64,000 bases of DNA from Histomonas meleagridis (GCA_020186115.1 WSYJ01000060.1:2294001-2358000); one strand, 5' to 3'. Shown: positions 1 through 11,386, counted from the first letter of the stretch. The notes: generated by a model from the sequence alone, not told the origin. Numbers and translations: made by a program.

Positions 1-2450
1 AATTATGAAATACTTAACTTTTTACTTAAACAAGAAGTAATTGATATTAATGCTAGATATATTTGTTTATATATAAGATTTTTTTTAAGATTTTGATATA
101 TTAAGATAATATTTGAAATTCATTTAAATTAATTCAAAAACTACTTTTCTTTGTAGTTTCAAATGGTCATCTGGAATTAACTAAATTACTTCTTGAACAA
201 AAAGGATTTGATATAAATGAAAGAGATATTCATTTATTTTATTTATAATTCATTACAATAATTTTCAATTTTAAAATAACATTTGGAAATTATTAAAAGT
301 ATTTAATACTATATTTATCCTAGCATCTGGAAATGGTTATACAGAAATAGTCAAATTACTTCTTGAACAAGAAGGAATTAATATTTATATATACAATATT
401 ATTTTACTTTGTTTTTTATTTATTACAATAATTTGAAATTTCAAAATAATATTTAGAAATTATTTAAATTATTTAAAACAGCACTTATATGTGCAGCTGA
501 AAATGGTTCCATAGAAATAGTCAAATTACTTCTTGAACAAAAAGGATTTAATATTAATTCCAAAGATTCTTATTTGTTTTATTTAATATTTATTTTAATA
601 ATTTGGAAATTCAAAATATTATTTGGAAATTGTTTAAATTATTTTATACAGCACTTATGTATGCATCCGCAAATGGTCATACAGATATAGTTAAATTACT
701 TCTTGAAGAAAAAGGATTTGATATTAATTCTCAAGACATATATTTATTTTAAATAAAACTCATATTTTTAATTTCATGTTTCAAAATGTTATTTGGAAAT
801 TATTTAAATTATTTAAAACAGCACTTATTATAGCAGCTAAACATAATCATAGAGAAATCATTAGATTACTTCTTGAACAAAAAGGAATTGATATCAACGC
901 TAAAGATGTTTATTTATGTTATTTAATATTTATTTTTTGAATTGTATATGCCAAAATAATCTTTGGAATTTGTCTAAATTATTTAGAACAGTCTTTATGG
1001 AAGCAGCTAAATGTTGTATCATAGAAACATTTAAATTACTTCTTGAACAAAAAGGAATTGATGTAAATGCAAAAGATATTTATTTGTTATCTTCAAAGTT
1101 CAATTTTATAATTTGATATCCCAAAATAATATTTGGAAATTATTTAAATTATTTAATAATGCACTTATATTGGCATCTGCTGATGGGAACTTAGAAGTAG
1201 TTAAATTACTTCTCGAACATGAAAAATTTAATACAAAAACTGAAAATTTTTGTTTATTTTATTTAATGCTTATTTTAATATTTTGAAATTTCAAAATATT
1301 ATTTATAATTCATTTAAATTATTTAATAAAGCATTTATTTCGGCATGCGGTTTTGGGTGTATAGAAGTAGTTAAATTAATTCTTAAACAAGAAGGAATTA
1401 ATATTAATGCTAAAGATATAAATATTCTTTATTTGATATTTCAAAATATAATTTGGAAAGTGTTCAAATTATTTAAAACAGCACTAATTAAAGCATCCTC
1501 AAAAGGTTATACAGAAATAGTTAAACTACTTCTTGAACAAAAAGGAATTGATGTCAATGCTAAGGATATTTATTCATTTAATTTAATGTTTAATTTAATC
1601 ATTTTATATTCCAAAATTATATTTGGGAAATATTTAATGTATTTCGAACAGCACTAATGTTAGCATCTTGGGATAATCATGGAAAAATAGTTGAGTTATT
1701 ACTTAAACAAGAAGGAATTGATATAAACGGTAAAGATATTTATTTGTTATATTTAATATATATTTTAATATTTTAAAATATTATAATAATTTTTGGAAAT
1801 TATTTGAAATATTTTTGACAGCGCTTATGTATGCATTTTCGGGATATAATACAAATGTAATTAAATTACTTCTTAAACAAGACGGAATTGATATTAATTC
1901 CAAAAATATTAAATTATTCTATTTTATATTTATTTTAATTATTTAATATTGCAAAATAATGTTCGGAAATTATTTGAATTATTTAGAACAGCACTTATAT
2001 ATGCATGTGAAAGTGGTTATACAGAAATAGTTAAATTACTTCTTGAACAAGAAGGAATTGATATTAATAATATTGATATTTTTTTGGAGTATTTAAGATT
2101 TATTTTATTCGTTTGATATTTAAAAATATCATTTGGAAATTGTTTAAATTATTTTATACAGCACTTATGTATGCATCTAGTAAAGGTTACAAAAATATCG
2201 TGAAATCATTACTCGAACAAGAAGGAATTGATGTTAATGTAAGAAATATTTATTTGTTTTATTTAAAATTTATAGTATTAATTTAGAATTTTAAAGCAAT
2301 ACATAGAAACTAATTAATACATTTGAAACAGCTCTAATGATTGCATCCAAAAACGGTTATAAAGACATTGTAAATTTGATTCAAGAAAAGATTGAAGCAA
2401 AAAGAGGATAAACTCTGGTAGACCCGCTATACACTCTTCCATTTCATAAA
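1..2450 (+). repeat. Ankyrin unit array A (15 units, 5' end outside window)
   Basis: Fifteen ankyrin units are visible. Their conserved VKLLLEQ segment begins at 13, 183, 353, 523, 693, 863, 1033, 1203, 1373, 1523, 1693, 1863, 2033, 2203 and 2373, so 13 of 14 steps are exactly 170 bp and one is 150. Each core reads TALxxAxxxGxxEIVKLLLEQxGIDINAKD and is open. Cores are joined by an AT-rich linker of about 77 nt that shifts the reading frame. The last unit continues in the ankyrin frame to a stop at 2448-2450. Linkers d to i and k to m (nine of fourteen) are open in the frame of the following core; a, b, c, j and n each carry one or more stops. The matching first ORF must lie upstream of the window. 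Ankyrin repeats are protein-binding scaffolds; the partner is unknown. Confidence 0.85.
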
Positions 2451-2555
2451 GAATTTTATACAAACCATTATGATGTTTTATTTAAAAATTTTTTTGTGCA
2501 CAAAAATTTAAAATATTTATGTAAAAGTGGGAATGATCATTTTTAATTTCTCATG

Positions 2556-2632
2556 CCAAGTTGGAAACTTCTTCTTTTCAATAGCCAACACAAGACTGTT
2601 TTTCTTGTGGGCTAAAAGCACACAAAACTTGG
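2556..2632. ncRNA. Candidate structured RNA (two-stage hairpin)
   Basis: CCAAGTT at 2556-2562 pairs with AACTTGG at 2626-2632. Inside this, TAGCC (2582-2586) plus CACAAG (2589-2594) pairs with CTTGTG (2604-2609) plus GGCTA (2610-2614), with a two-base AA bulge and a nine-base loop. The two stems are separated by asymmetric internal loops of about 19 and 11 nt. This resembles a single H/ACA guide hairpin, but I see no clear H or ACA box. It lies in an otherwise empty interval and is richer in GC than its surroundings. Strand is unknown, and it could be a chance fold. Confidence 0.3.
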
Positions 2633-2916
2633 TGGAGGCTATTAGTAAAATACGAAAGGTTATGCTTATTCGTTAAATTTACAATCAAACATGATCAATG
2701 GAAAACAAATGCATCACAGTTTTTGTTTCAATGTTTTTCCGAATTAACACATTATTTAGATTCTTGTTTAGCTTTTCATCTGCTGTGTTTTCGATGATGT
2801 TTTTGTTCACAAAAAAAACGTTATTTGAGACGTTCCACCGGAGTAGACGTTTATTACGTTTAAAAACAGTTTATTTTCAAAGGATTAGCGCGCTTTTGAT
2901 AAGTTTATCTCACTCA

Positions 2917-3150
2917 ATGAGCGATACCAGTTCCAGCACTTCAGAAGAAGAGAAAGAAGGCGAAGAAATCAATACCGAACAATCTGAATATGAAGACGAT
3001 GAAAAAACAACACCGCTTCCCTCTCTTCTTGTTGATGTTGTACCAGATCCACGTGATGTCGAAGAAGATATTCTTCTTCCATATTTTACCAAAAAGATAA
3101 ATGGCCTTAAACCCAAGAAGTCACAAAAGCCGCCAGAACCCAAAAAATAA
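2917..3150 (+). CDS. Small acidic hypothetical protein
   Basis: A 77-residue protein starting MSDTSSSTSEEE. The open frame extends upstream to an ATG at 2698, but that extension is hydrophobic and compositionally unlike the rest. I chose the ATG at 2917 because it follows TCACTCA, similar to trichomonad initiator sequences. The N-terminal 35 residues are rich in Ser, Glu and Asp, followed by a PSLLVDVVPDPRDVEEDILLPY stretch and a basic, proline-containing tail (KKSQKPPEPKK). No family is recognised. It is convergent with the adaptin gene, with about 80 bp between the stops. Confidence 0.5.
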   Translation: MSDTSSSTSEEEKEGEEINTEQSEYEDDEKTTPLPSLLVDVVPDPRDVEEDILLPYFTKKINGLKPKKSQKPPEPKK

Positions 3151-3233
3151 TTTAATTAATTAATAAAACATTATTTAATTTTTGTGTTTGAAGAACCTTA
3201 TTGACCAATCGCAACAACTTATCTTATTAACAT

Positions 3234-5450
3234 TTAATTAAATATTGGGTTTATGTCGCCTGATTCTGTAATTGGTTGAGATCTGTACATGTAACTTATT
3301 TGTACCTTCATCATTAAAGGCATATCACTTTGTGTTACAGCCATCATTTGTTGGAAAATTGGTTTTCCGCCGATTGGTTCTAATGTTTCGCTTGAAGGCT
3401 GTTGAACTTGAAGCATCCAACTTTTAGGTGCCCCAAACTTAACCGTAAACCGCTCCAGTGGCACTTTTCCTAGATTGAAGATTGATGCTCTAATTGCAAT
3501 TTGCTTAAAATTATTTGGATTCTTCACCACTTCGAAGTATATTACATAATCAGGCATTCTTAGTGCTTCCACAGCACCTTTTGGTGGTGTTATATTAGTT
3601 TCTGTTAATGATTCTAACAATGAATTATCTTTTTGTGGAGGTTGTTGTTCTGTAGATTTATTATAATCGTCTATTAAATTCAGTAAATCATCTTCATGAT
3701 TCTGTTGAAGAGTTTGTTCACCATTTTCATTCTGTACTAAAGGAGCAAGTACATCATCAACGATTTCTGGTTCATTTAATAAGTTGACCATTTCACCAGC
3801 GCGTTGTTGCACGTCAAGGTTTGGTGATTTATATAATTTCGCAATGAATTCTTTTGCTTCATCTTTCTTATTAATTCTAACGGCCAACTTTGTAATTGCC
3901 GTAATGATATAACCTTTAGTTTGATCAGAAGTCTGAGGCATTAACATAATTCTTTTCATATTCTCGAAGCTTCCGTCGTCCACTTGCAAATATTCACCGA
4001 TAGCCCAACACGCCACTTGGACCAATATTTGGTTATCTGAATGCCTTAACAATGATTCACTTAACACCTTAATTCCATTATTTTGTAATTCCAACGAATG
4101 TGAAATCATCTTACAAAACGAAGATATTATTTCTGTACCGACATAATTCCCATTCTCTAACAACATCCGATACACAATGTCGAAGTTCCATTTCTCATTC
4201 GGCGCAAACCTTTGTATTGCTGTAAATAACTTCGAAACAAGTTCAACTCGAAATTCAGAATCGGCCAATTTGACGTAATCTAAAACTTCCGGAATTACTG
4301 TCGTCGCATTCGTTTCGTCAACAAGTGCTGAGACTACATTAAGTGCACGACGACGTATAGAAGAATCCCTATTATTCAAACAGTGGACAATCTGCGACTT
4401 GTACCGTTGGAGTGCAATCGAGTCATTACTCGTACGTCCAATGATTTCGTTACCAATATACAAAACTCGTGAGAACACCGATAGAGAGGAATACAATACG
4501 TTCTGATCGTTCATCTGTAAAAGTCGGCCGACTTGTGTAAACGCTAAACCGCGCAACGATGGATTATTGGCGGTGGATACGACGGTTTCGACGGCTTGGA
4601 ACAAAAGTGACCGACAAGGGTTACGATGGATGTCGACACCGGTGACGATGGACTGTAAGACGTCATCAAGCTCTTGCGATGGCTTCTTAAGGAGAGATAG
4701 GATTTTCATGATTTTGATTTGAAGAAATGGATCATTGAATGTTGAAACATAGAACTCTTTGGATTGACGCGACTCATGTAATTGCTTTAGTATTTTGGTG
4801 AGAGGTTTGGTATACTTTTGAAATGTTGAGATTAACGACGGATCAATTTTGATTAGTTGTTCCATCAGATTTAAGCACGCGGTTGTGATTGAGTGGATCC
4901 CAATTTTCATGAGAGGTTGAACACATTGCGTAAAGTTCTCCATGAGATCGGGTAATTTTTGAATAATTCGAAACGAGGCAAGCGCAGCTTTCTTGACAAC
5001 GCTGTGGTCAACTGATTTGATGTGCTTCAAAACTTCGGTGAAAACTGTTTGGCACATTTCGGGTGATCCGTTATTTGCGATGAAAGCTAACGCTAAAGAT
5101 TGAATCTGTGGGTCATTTGACTGTAGGTCTTTGAGAACTGTCTGTGTAATGAGCACTGAGATTTCGGATGTTTCGTCAAGCATAACTGAGGCAGCAATGT
5201 ATCCGATCCGTTTATATGAAAATAACTCATGGCTCATTAATGTGAGAACTTCCATGTAACCATATGATACATTCTCCCCAAGCGTTCCAAGAAAAATTAA
5301 CTTGGAGACAATTCTTGGTCGCATACTTGGTTCACATTTTCGAATATATGATCGCATGTCGGCTTGTTCGGATGATATTATGAATTTTTCTTGTTCAGCA
5401 TTTTCTGCAAAACGAACAGCTGTGATAAAATCGCGGAGGGAACGCGTCAT
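3234..5450 (-). CDS. AP1G: AP-1 complex subunit gamma (gamma-adaptin)
   Basis: A 738-residue large adaptin subunit of the AP-1 clathrin adaptor, which sorts cargo between the trans-Golgi and endosomes. The N-terminal block (LRDFITAVRFAENAEQEKFI, then KRIGYIAASVMLDE) matches the gamma-adaptin trunk. HEAT-like helices fill roughly residues 1-560, followed by an acidic/Gln-rich hinge at about 570-620. A C-terminal ear of about 110 residues (YVIYFEVVKNPNNFKQIAIRA to the end) is the gamma-ear fold that binds accessory proteins. Length is close to the family norm of about 800. A CGTTAA hexamer lies at 5497-5502, 47 bp upstream of the ATG. Alternative identities are alpha or delta large subunits, which the ear and N-terminus make less likely. 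Confidence 0.88.
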   Translation of the reverse strand: MTRSLRDFITAVRFAENAEQEKFIISSEQADMRSYIRKCEPSMRPRIVSKLIFLGTLGENVSYGYMEVLTLMSHELFSYKRIGYIAASVMLDETSEISVLITQTVLKDLQSNDPQIQSLALAFIANNGSPEMCQTVFTEVLKHIKSVDHSVVKKAALASFRIIQKLPDLMENFTQCVQPLMKIGIHSITTACLNLMEQLIKIDPSLISTFQKYTKPLTKILKQLHESRQSKEFYVSTFNDPFLQIKIMKILSLLKKPSQELDDVLQSIVTGVDIHRNPCRSLLFQAVETVVSTANNPSLRGLAFTQVGRLLQMNDQNVLYSSLSVFSRVLYIGNEIIGRTSNDSIALQRYKSQIVHCLNNRDSSIRRRALNVVSALVDETNATTVIPEVLDYVKLADSEFRVELVSKLFTAIQRFAPNEKWNFDIVYRMLLENGNYVGTEIISSFCKMISHSLELQNNGIKVLSESLLRHSDNQILVQVACWAIGEYLQVDDGSFENMKRIMLMPQTSDQTKGYIITAITKLAVRINKKDEAKEFIAKLYKSPNLDVQQRAGEMVNLLNEPEIVDDVLAPLVQNENGEQTLQQNHEDDLLNLIDDYNKSTEQQPPQKDNSLLESLTETNITPPKGAVEALRMPDYVIYFEVVKNPNNFKQIAIRASIFNLGKVPLERFTVKFGAPKSWMLQVQQPSSETLEPIGGKPIFQQMMAVTQSDMPLMMKVQISYMYRSQPITESGDINPIFN

Positions 5451-6760
5451 TTGGGGTTTGATTATTGGGGTGCCTTGTTTTTCAATTGATTTTGATCGTT
5501 AATAAAAATTGCTTTGTTTTGATGAATAAGAAATCGATTCTTGTATGGAATAGTAATCTTAAATATTTTGTATTCAAAAAATAGCAAATCTTCCATTTTA
5601 TTATTTCAGAATTTTTAAGGTTGTACTCCAAACGGTCGCCACCGAAAAAATATTGTTTTGTTAATAAATTGATACATATTTATAATTTTAATATGTAAAC
5701 CAAAAAAATATTTATAATTATTAATGCTCTTTGTTAAATACTAAATTATTTTAATTGAAATTTTTTTATGATAGATAATCAATTTCATTTTGAATCAAAA
5801 AGTTGAAAAATCTCTCTATTACATTTTTTAGAATTATATGGTATATTTAAATTTTTTATTAATTTTGATTTATATTCAGTTAATATTGAGTTCTATTCAT
5901 TTTAAAATCAAAAAATCATGAAAATTGATTTTGAAATATAATAAACAACATAATAATACCAATTGATGCTACAATATTATTTTGATAAATTATTATTTGA
6001 TTTGGAGATAAAAATGTTTATAACAAGAAAATACGATCAAAAAGCATAGAAAATACCTAAAAAGTTGGACATGAAAAACCTGTTTTCAAATATATTTTTC
6101 TTATTATTATTTATATACAAATATAATTCTCTTGTATTAAATAAACAACATAATTATTATATATATCTTAAATTTAAAAAATAATATGATAATATTATGA
6201 TGTTATCTTGTAATTTGCAATTGAAATTTTTTTTCAAAATTTCTCCAATATCTCTCAATAACTTTATTTTAAATATTTTTTACAATATTCTGATGTTATT
6301 TATTTTTTTATCTCTTATATCCATTCCTCTCTATTCATTTTAAGTTTCATTTTTTAATGATTGCATTGTTTTTAATCGTTTTATATTCAATATTTTTTGT
6401 TTATTATACCAATTTTCTGATTATATTTCCGATTTTTTTTTTTGATGGTTTTCATGAAAATAATCATCACAATAATCTAACATAATTGTGTTATGAGAAA
6501 AAATGATGAAATTCATTATGAGTTTGTTAAATACAATATAATTATTTATTTTTCAAATTATAATCTAACATGGAAATCTTTATACATGTAATAATCTAAT
6601 AACTCAATATGGTAAATATTTACATTATGTAATATGACAAGATCTTTCTTATTCTGTGTACGATTATTTTCCGTTCTGAAATATTCATTGGTTTTTCTTG
6701 AAGTGAGATACTCTCGTGGAGGAAGTACTGAGTACTATTTCATTATTTTATTTGATATTT
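5451..6760. other. AT-rich intergenic region
   Basis: About 1.3 kb between the adaptin promoter and ankyrin array B. The only item seen is the CGTTAA at 5497-5502 serving the adaptin gene. Short open frames around 6634-6900 look fortuitous; the second half of that stretch is the reverse complement of the terminal ankyrin unit of array B. Confidence 0.6.
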
Positions 6761-7930
6761 TCAAAAACATTTATAATATATATTACCATTTGATAAGTAA
6801 AATCTGTTTTTTTGTAGATTACTTATTGCTCCTTTTTCCTGAAGAAACTTTACTACTTTATCACAACAAAAAAAATTTGCAAGTGAAAGTGCTGTATTAA
6901 ATAATTTGATAAATTTCCAAATCTAATTTTGGAACTGCAAATTAACGAAATGATATTTATCCGAAGCATTGATTTCAATTCCTTCTTGTTCACATAGTAA
7001 TTTAACACCTTCTAACCCTCCGTATTTTGATGCAAACATAAGTGCTGTTCTAAATAATTTGAATAATTTTCATATTTTAGCTTGAAACTTCAAATCAATT
7101 GAATAAATAAAAAACAAAACATTTATACATTTTCTTTGGCATTAATATTAATTCCATTTTGTTCAAGTAATAATTTAACTATTTCAACGTTACCATATTC
7201 AGATGCTATCATAAGTGGTGTTTTAAATAATTTAAATAATTTCCAAATGTTGATAATAAATAAAAAATTAAAAGAATAAACACAATCTGTTTCGTTAATA
7301 TTAATTCCTCCATGTTCGAGAAGTAATTTGACTATTGTTGTGTTATTAATATCAGATGCATTCATAAGTACTGTTTTAAATAATATGAAAAAATTCCAAA
7401 TAACATTTTGAGATTTTATTTGGAATTTACAATAAACATTAAACAATCTCAAATAACATTCTTAGCGTTAATATCAACTCCTTTATTCTCAAGAAGTATT
7501 TTAAATATTTCTATGGGATCATCTTATTCAGATTTACTTTCAGATCCTGCAGGAATTAATGAATACATTAGTGCTGTATTAAATATTTTAAATAATTTCC
7601 AAATATTATTTTTAAATATAAAATGATTAAAATAAATTCTATCTTTAGCATTAATATCAATTTCTTCTTGTTCAAGAAGTAATTTAACGATATCTATATA
7701 ATCATTTTTAGTTACTATAATAAGTGCTGTTTGAAATAAATTAAATATTTTTTTTTACATATTATTTTAGAATATCAAATTATTTTTTACAAATATCGTT
7801 TTTAGCATTAATATCAATTCCTTCTTGTATAAGAAGTAATTTGACTAATTCTATATTACCATTTTTAGATGCAATTTCCAAATTTTATTATGAAATATCA
7901 AATTATCAAAATAAATTTTAAATAAAAATA
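6761..7930 (-). repeat. Ankyrin unit array B (7 units, irregular spacing)
   Basis: On the minus strand, ankyrin cores are anchored at 7834, 7677, 7494, 7321, 7169, 6995 and 6842. The first ORF's half-repeat is at 7974. Steps are 140, 157, 183, 173, 152, 174 and 153 bp, unlike the strict 170 of the other arrays. The terminal unit (TALSLANFFCCDKVVKFLQEKG) runs in frame to a TGA at 6761-6763. One linker has lost the segment that normally precedes the ankyrin core, so that core starts abruptly near 7875. The drift fits the nonsense codon in the first ORF: this locus is probably decaying. Confidence 0.75.
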
Positions 7931-9166
7931 TTAATTATCTTTTGTATTGATATCAATTTTTCCTTGTTCGAGAATATATTTAACAAGTCCAATGTTCTTT
8001 GATTGAGAAGAATAAACCAAAATATCATCAGGCATTTGATTATATTGTAGAAAATGTTTAACAAGAATTAAGTTGCCTATTTCTGCTGCTTTATTAATAA
8101 TATGAGTATCAATTTGATCAACTTCTTTATTTAAAAATGATAATAGTTCGTAATTGCTATTACATACACAAATCATAAGTAAATAATTATTTAGAATTCT
8201 TCTTCTGTTAATTTCATCATCACTAGACAATGCGTGATCTTTTTGATTTCCTTCAAATTTATTTTTATAAATATATTTAAATATATCATTTTTATGGTAT
8301 TTGATTGCTGTTTCATATGCATCTTCAAATGATGAATGATTTTGTTCACATAAATGAATAATTTCTTCATTTCCACCTGCAATTGCATATTTACCTGTAT
8401 TTTCTACTTTTGCACCATTTATAAGTAAATATTTAAAACATTTAATAGATCCAAAAAATGCTGCATAATCAATTAATTTAACATTATAAAGATTAATAAA
8501 ATCACATCTTTCATAAAGTGATGGTTCAACATATTGATTAAAATCAAAATCATTTTGTGATGATATTTCTTGAAGTTTTTCGATTTCATCATTTCGAATT
8601 ACGTTTGCTAATTCATTTGGATTATGTCCTTCTGCAATTAATTGTTTATGAAGTTCCCAATCATTCTTTGAAAGTTCTTCATAATTTCTAAAAAAATATA
8701 TTATTGGATCGATTTAAAAACCTTCAAATAATCCAAAGACAGAAACATGTTTTTTATTATTTTGTTTGGTATTTGATTTATTTTCTGCTTCAGTTTTGTA
8801 ATGTGCAAAATATTTTGATAAAATATTTTTGGTTATATTTGAATCAACTAAATTTTGTTCAATCATTTTCTCTATTAAATAATATGATTCTTGTGAATTA
8901 ATTTGAACGATACAATTCGAAAAAATTTCATTTATTTTTGGATTTATTTCTTCTTCTTTTATTTGAATTGATTTTAAGTAATTTATGTATATATTACTTG
9001 AGTTTTTTTGTGAGCAAAATGCAGAATAAACTAAATTGCTAATAACAAAATTGGATGAATATGGAAAATTAAGATCAAAAAATTTCATGGTTTGATCAAT
9101 TGATATCTCCATATTTTCTTCAGTTAAATTAAATATAACATGCTCTAATATAGTAAGTAATTCCAT
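7931..9166 (-). pseudogene. DUF3447-ankyrin first ORF, one nonsense codon
   Basis: One frame runs from the ATG at 9164-9166 (MELLTILEHVIFNL) to 7931, interrupted only by TAA at 8714-8716. Downstream of that stop it continues with ELSKNDWELHKQLIAEGHNP and the DUF3447-type block (DYAAFFGSIKCFKYLL, HLCEQNHSSFEDAYETAIKY). It ends in a half ankyrin repeat, NIGLVKYILEQGKIDINTKD. The order matches loci C to G: N-terminal family domain of about 160 residues, DUF3447-like region, then array. The single stop could be a recent mutation or could separate two products. No function is known beyond ankyrin-type protein binding. Confidence 0.7.
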
Positions 9167-9656
9167 GTAAACTGATTTAAATTTTCCTTTTTCTTTTTCC
9201 GGAAATTTTTTCTTGTCTTGGCTGTTGAAATTTCAGTGATTTTTTCTCTATATAAAGTTATAATAATTTACCTAGATAGCTATCATGAACAAAACATTTT
9301 AAATTATGTCCTGATTTAACAGGGAAAGTATAATCTTGAAATATCATGCTAATCTTGAGTTAAAAAAAAGATGATATAAAAAACACATTAATCGGCCTAT
9401 ACGTACAAAAATGGGTATCACCCATCGAACTTGAGATAGAATTAAAAATAGCAATTTATACAAAAAAATTTCATAAAAACGAAATATTTATTAAAAATTT
9501 TTCCGAAATGGAAATTGATAAATTTTTCTATAGATTTATGCCCCATTTTCTATACTCACATATTCTCATAACAAATCATGAAAGTTAAGAAAATAAATCA
9601 TAAACAAAGCAAATAATAAATATATTTTTTTTATTATTTATATTTATACCAATTTC
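9167..9656. other. Intergenic, no feature seen
   Basis: About 490 bp of AT-rich DNA between the start of locus B and the terminal unit of array C. I see no open frame, RNA fold or repeat worth naming. Both flanking loci are on the minus strand, so it should hold the locus B promoter and the locus C 3' end. Confidence 0.5.
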
Positions 9657-10209
9657 TTAATGTGCGAGAAATAATTTTTCAATTTCTTTGTTCCCACATC
9701 TTTTGGCATGCATAAGTGCTGTATAAAATAATTTAAATAATTTCCAAATATTTTTTTGAGATATTAAATAATTAAAATAAAAATTATCTGTAGCATTAAT
9801 GTCAATTCCTTTTTGTTCAAGAAGTAATTTAACTATTTCTGTATAACCATTTTTAGCTGCTAAAATTAATGCTGTTTCAAATATTTAGAAAAATTTCCAA
9901 ATATTAATTTCAAATACGAAAGTATTGAGACAAATAAGAAATAAATCAAATAAATACTTTTAACATTAATATCAATTCCTTTTTGTTCAAGAAGTAATTT
10001 AACTATTTCTGTATAACCATATTTAGTTACTATAATAAGTGCTGTTTCAAATAATTTAAATAATTTCCAAATATTATTTCGAAATACAAAATTAATATAA
10101 CAAATAAAATTTTTATAATTAGCATCGATTCCATCTTGATCAAGAAGTAATTTAGTTATTTCTATATAACCGTATCTAGAAGCTGTTAAAAGTGATTCAC
10201 AAGCAAAAA
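9657..10209 (-). repeat. Ankyrin unit array C (4 units)
   Basis: Cores on the minus strand are anchored at 10145, 9992, 9823 and 9669, with steps of 153, 169 and 154 bp. The first unit follows the half-repeat of the first ORF after only 113 bp. The 153-bp linker between the first two units is open in one frame from the Asp-Ala-Asn-Tyr-Lys codons through FRNNIWKLFKLFE into the next core. The terminal unit reads TALMHAKRCGNKEIEKLFLAH and stops at TAA 9657-9659. Confidence 0.75.
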
Positions 10210-11386
10210 TTATTTATAAATATATTTAAAGTTTAGATTGATTTTTTTTAGACTTAAAACATATTTCACAAGTTCGATATTTCCTGATTGTGAAGAATAC
10301 ACCAAAATATCATTCGGAAATTTAATGGTTTTAAGGAAATAATTAGCAAGATATAAATTACCTATTCTTGCAGATTCATTTATAATAACTTTTTTAATTT
10401 TCATGCCTTTTTCTAGTAAAAATAAAAAAATTTCATAATTATGTAATTGTATACATATTATTGCTAATTCAGTTAAATCTTTAATTTCAATAATTTTATT
10501 TTCATAAATATATTTAAAGATATCATTTCGGTGAAATTTAATTGCTGTTTCATATGCATCTTCAAATGATGAATGATTTTGTTCACATAAATGAATAATT
10601 TCTTCATTTCCACTTGCAATTGCATATTGACCTGTGTTATTTAATTTTCCACCATTTATAAGTAAATATTTGAAACATTTAATAGATCCAAAAAATGCTG
10701 CATAATCAATTAATTTAACATTATAAAGATTAATAAAATCACATTTTTCATAAAGTGATTCTTCAATATATTGATTAAAATCAAAATCATTTTGTGATGA
10801 CATTTCTTGAAGTTTTTCGATTTCATCATTTCGAATTATCTTTGCTATTTCATTTGGATTATGTCCTTCTGCAATTAATTGTTTATGAAGTTCCCAATCA
10901 TTCTTTGAAAGTTCTCCATAATTATCAAGGATTTGTCTACGAAAAACAGGGAATTTTATGTTATTTATTTCTTCTTTTGTCATGTAATTGGCAAAATATG
11001 GACTCTTTTTTGTTTTAATAATTTTTGGATTAATAAGGTTGTATTCTACCATTTTTTCAAGAATATAATTAGAAACATTTGTGTATGAATTCAGAAGAAA
11101 ACTAGAAAGTACATCAAAAATATAGGATTTGGAATTATTATTTCTTTCAAATATTTCAATTTCTTTAATGAAATTCAAATACACTTCTAAATTATTCATT
11201 TTAATAGGAAACAATGTGTGTATCATCTGGCTAACAATTAAGTTAAAAGAGTATGGTTGATCCTTATCAAATTTGTTAATGATCAAATTTGTTAATGATC
11301 AAATTTGTTGAATTGAGAACATTTTCACTGTTCATATTATAAATGATATCAGTAATAGTTTTTAGGCTTTCCCATTCATTCATCAT
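10210..11386 (-). pseudogene. DUF3447-ankyrin first ORF, broken by a 16-bp duplication
   Basis: The open frame from 11286 encodes 358 residues with the family order: N-terminal domain, KNDWELHKQLIAEGHNPNEI block, DUF3447-like block (HLCEQNHSSFEDAYETAIKF), half ankyrin repeat. The true start appears to be the ATG at 11384-11386 (MMNEWESLKTITDIIYNMN), as in locus D. Between the two parts, TTTGATCATTAACAAA (minus strand, about 11275-11306) is present twice in tandem, a 16-bp duplication that shifts the frame. With one copy, the N-terminus would join in frame and match the other loci. Translation from 11286 would give an N-terminally shortened protein. Confidence 0.7.

Noticed and set aside
482-652. 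Ordinary GT-AG intron in each ankyrin linker
   Set aside because: The common GT (in ATTTGTTTTATT) and AG (in AAAACAGCACTT) give a 94-nt exon, which shifts frame at every unit. Several units lack one or both dinucleotides, and the trichomonad signals seen in the kinase intron are absent.
482-660. Programmed -1 ribosomal frameshift at the TTTAAAA just before ACAGCACTT
   Set aside because: The heptamer is in the right phase and would give the TAL frame, but most linkers already have a zero-frame TGA or TAA upstream of it. Many units have TTTAGAAC, TTTTATAC or TTTCGAAC instead.
1-2450. CRISPR-like or satellite array
   Set aside because: Units are 170 bp, encode ankyrin cores in a fixed orientation and vary mainly at codon positions. 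There are no short identical repeats with unique spacers.
6634-6900. Possible 88-residue gene
   Set aside because: Its second half is the antisense of the terminal unit of array B, and no family is seen.
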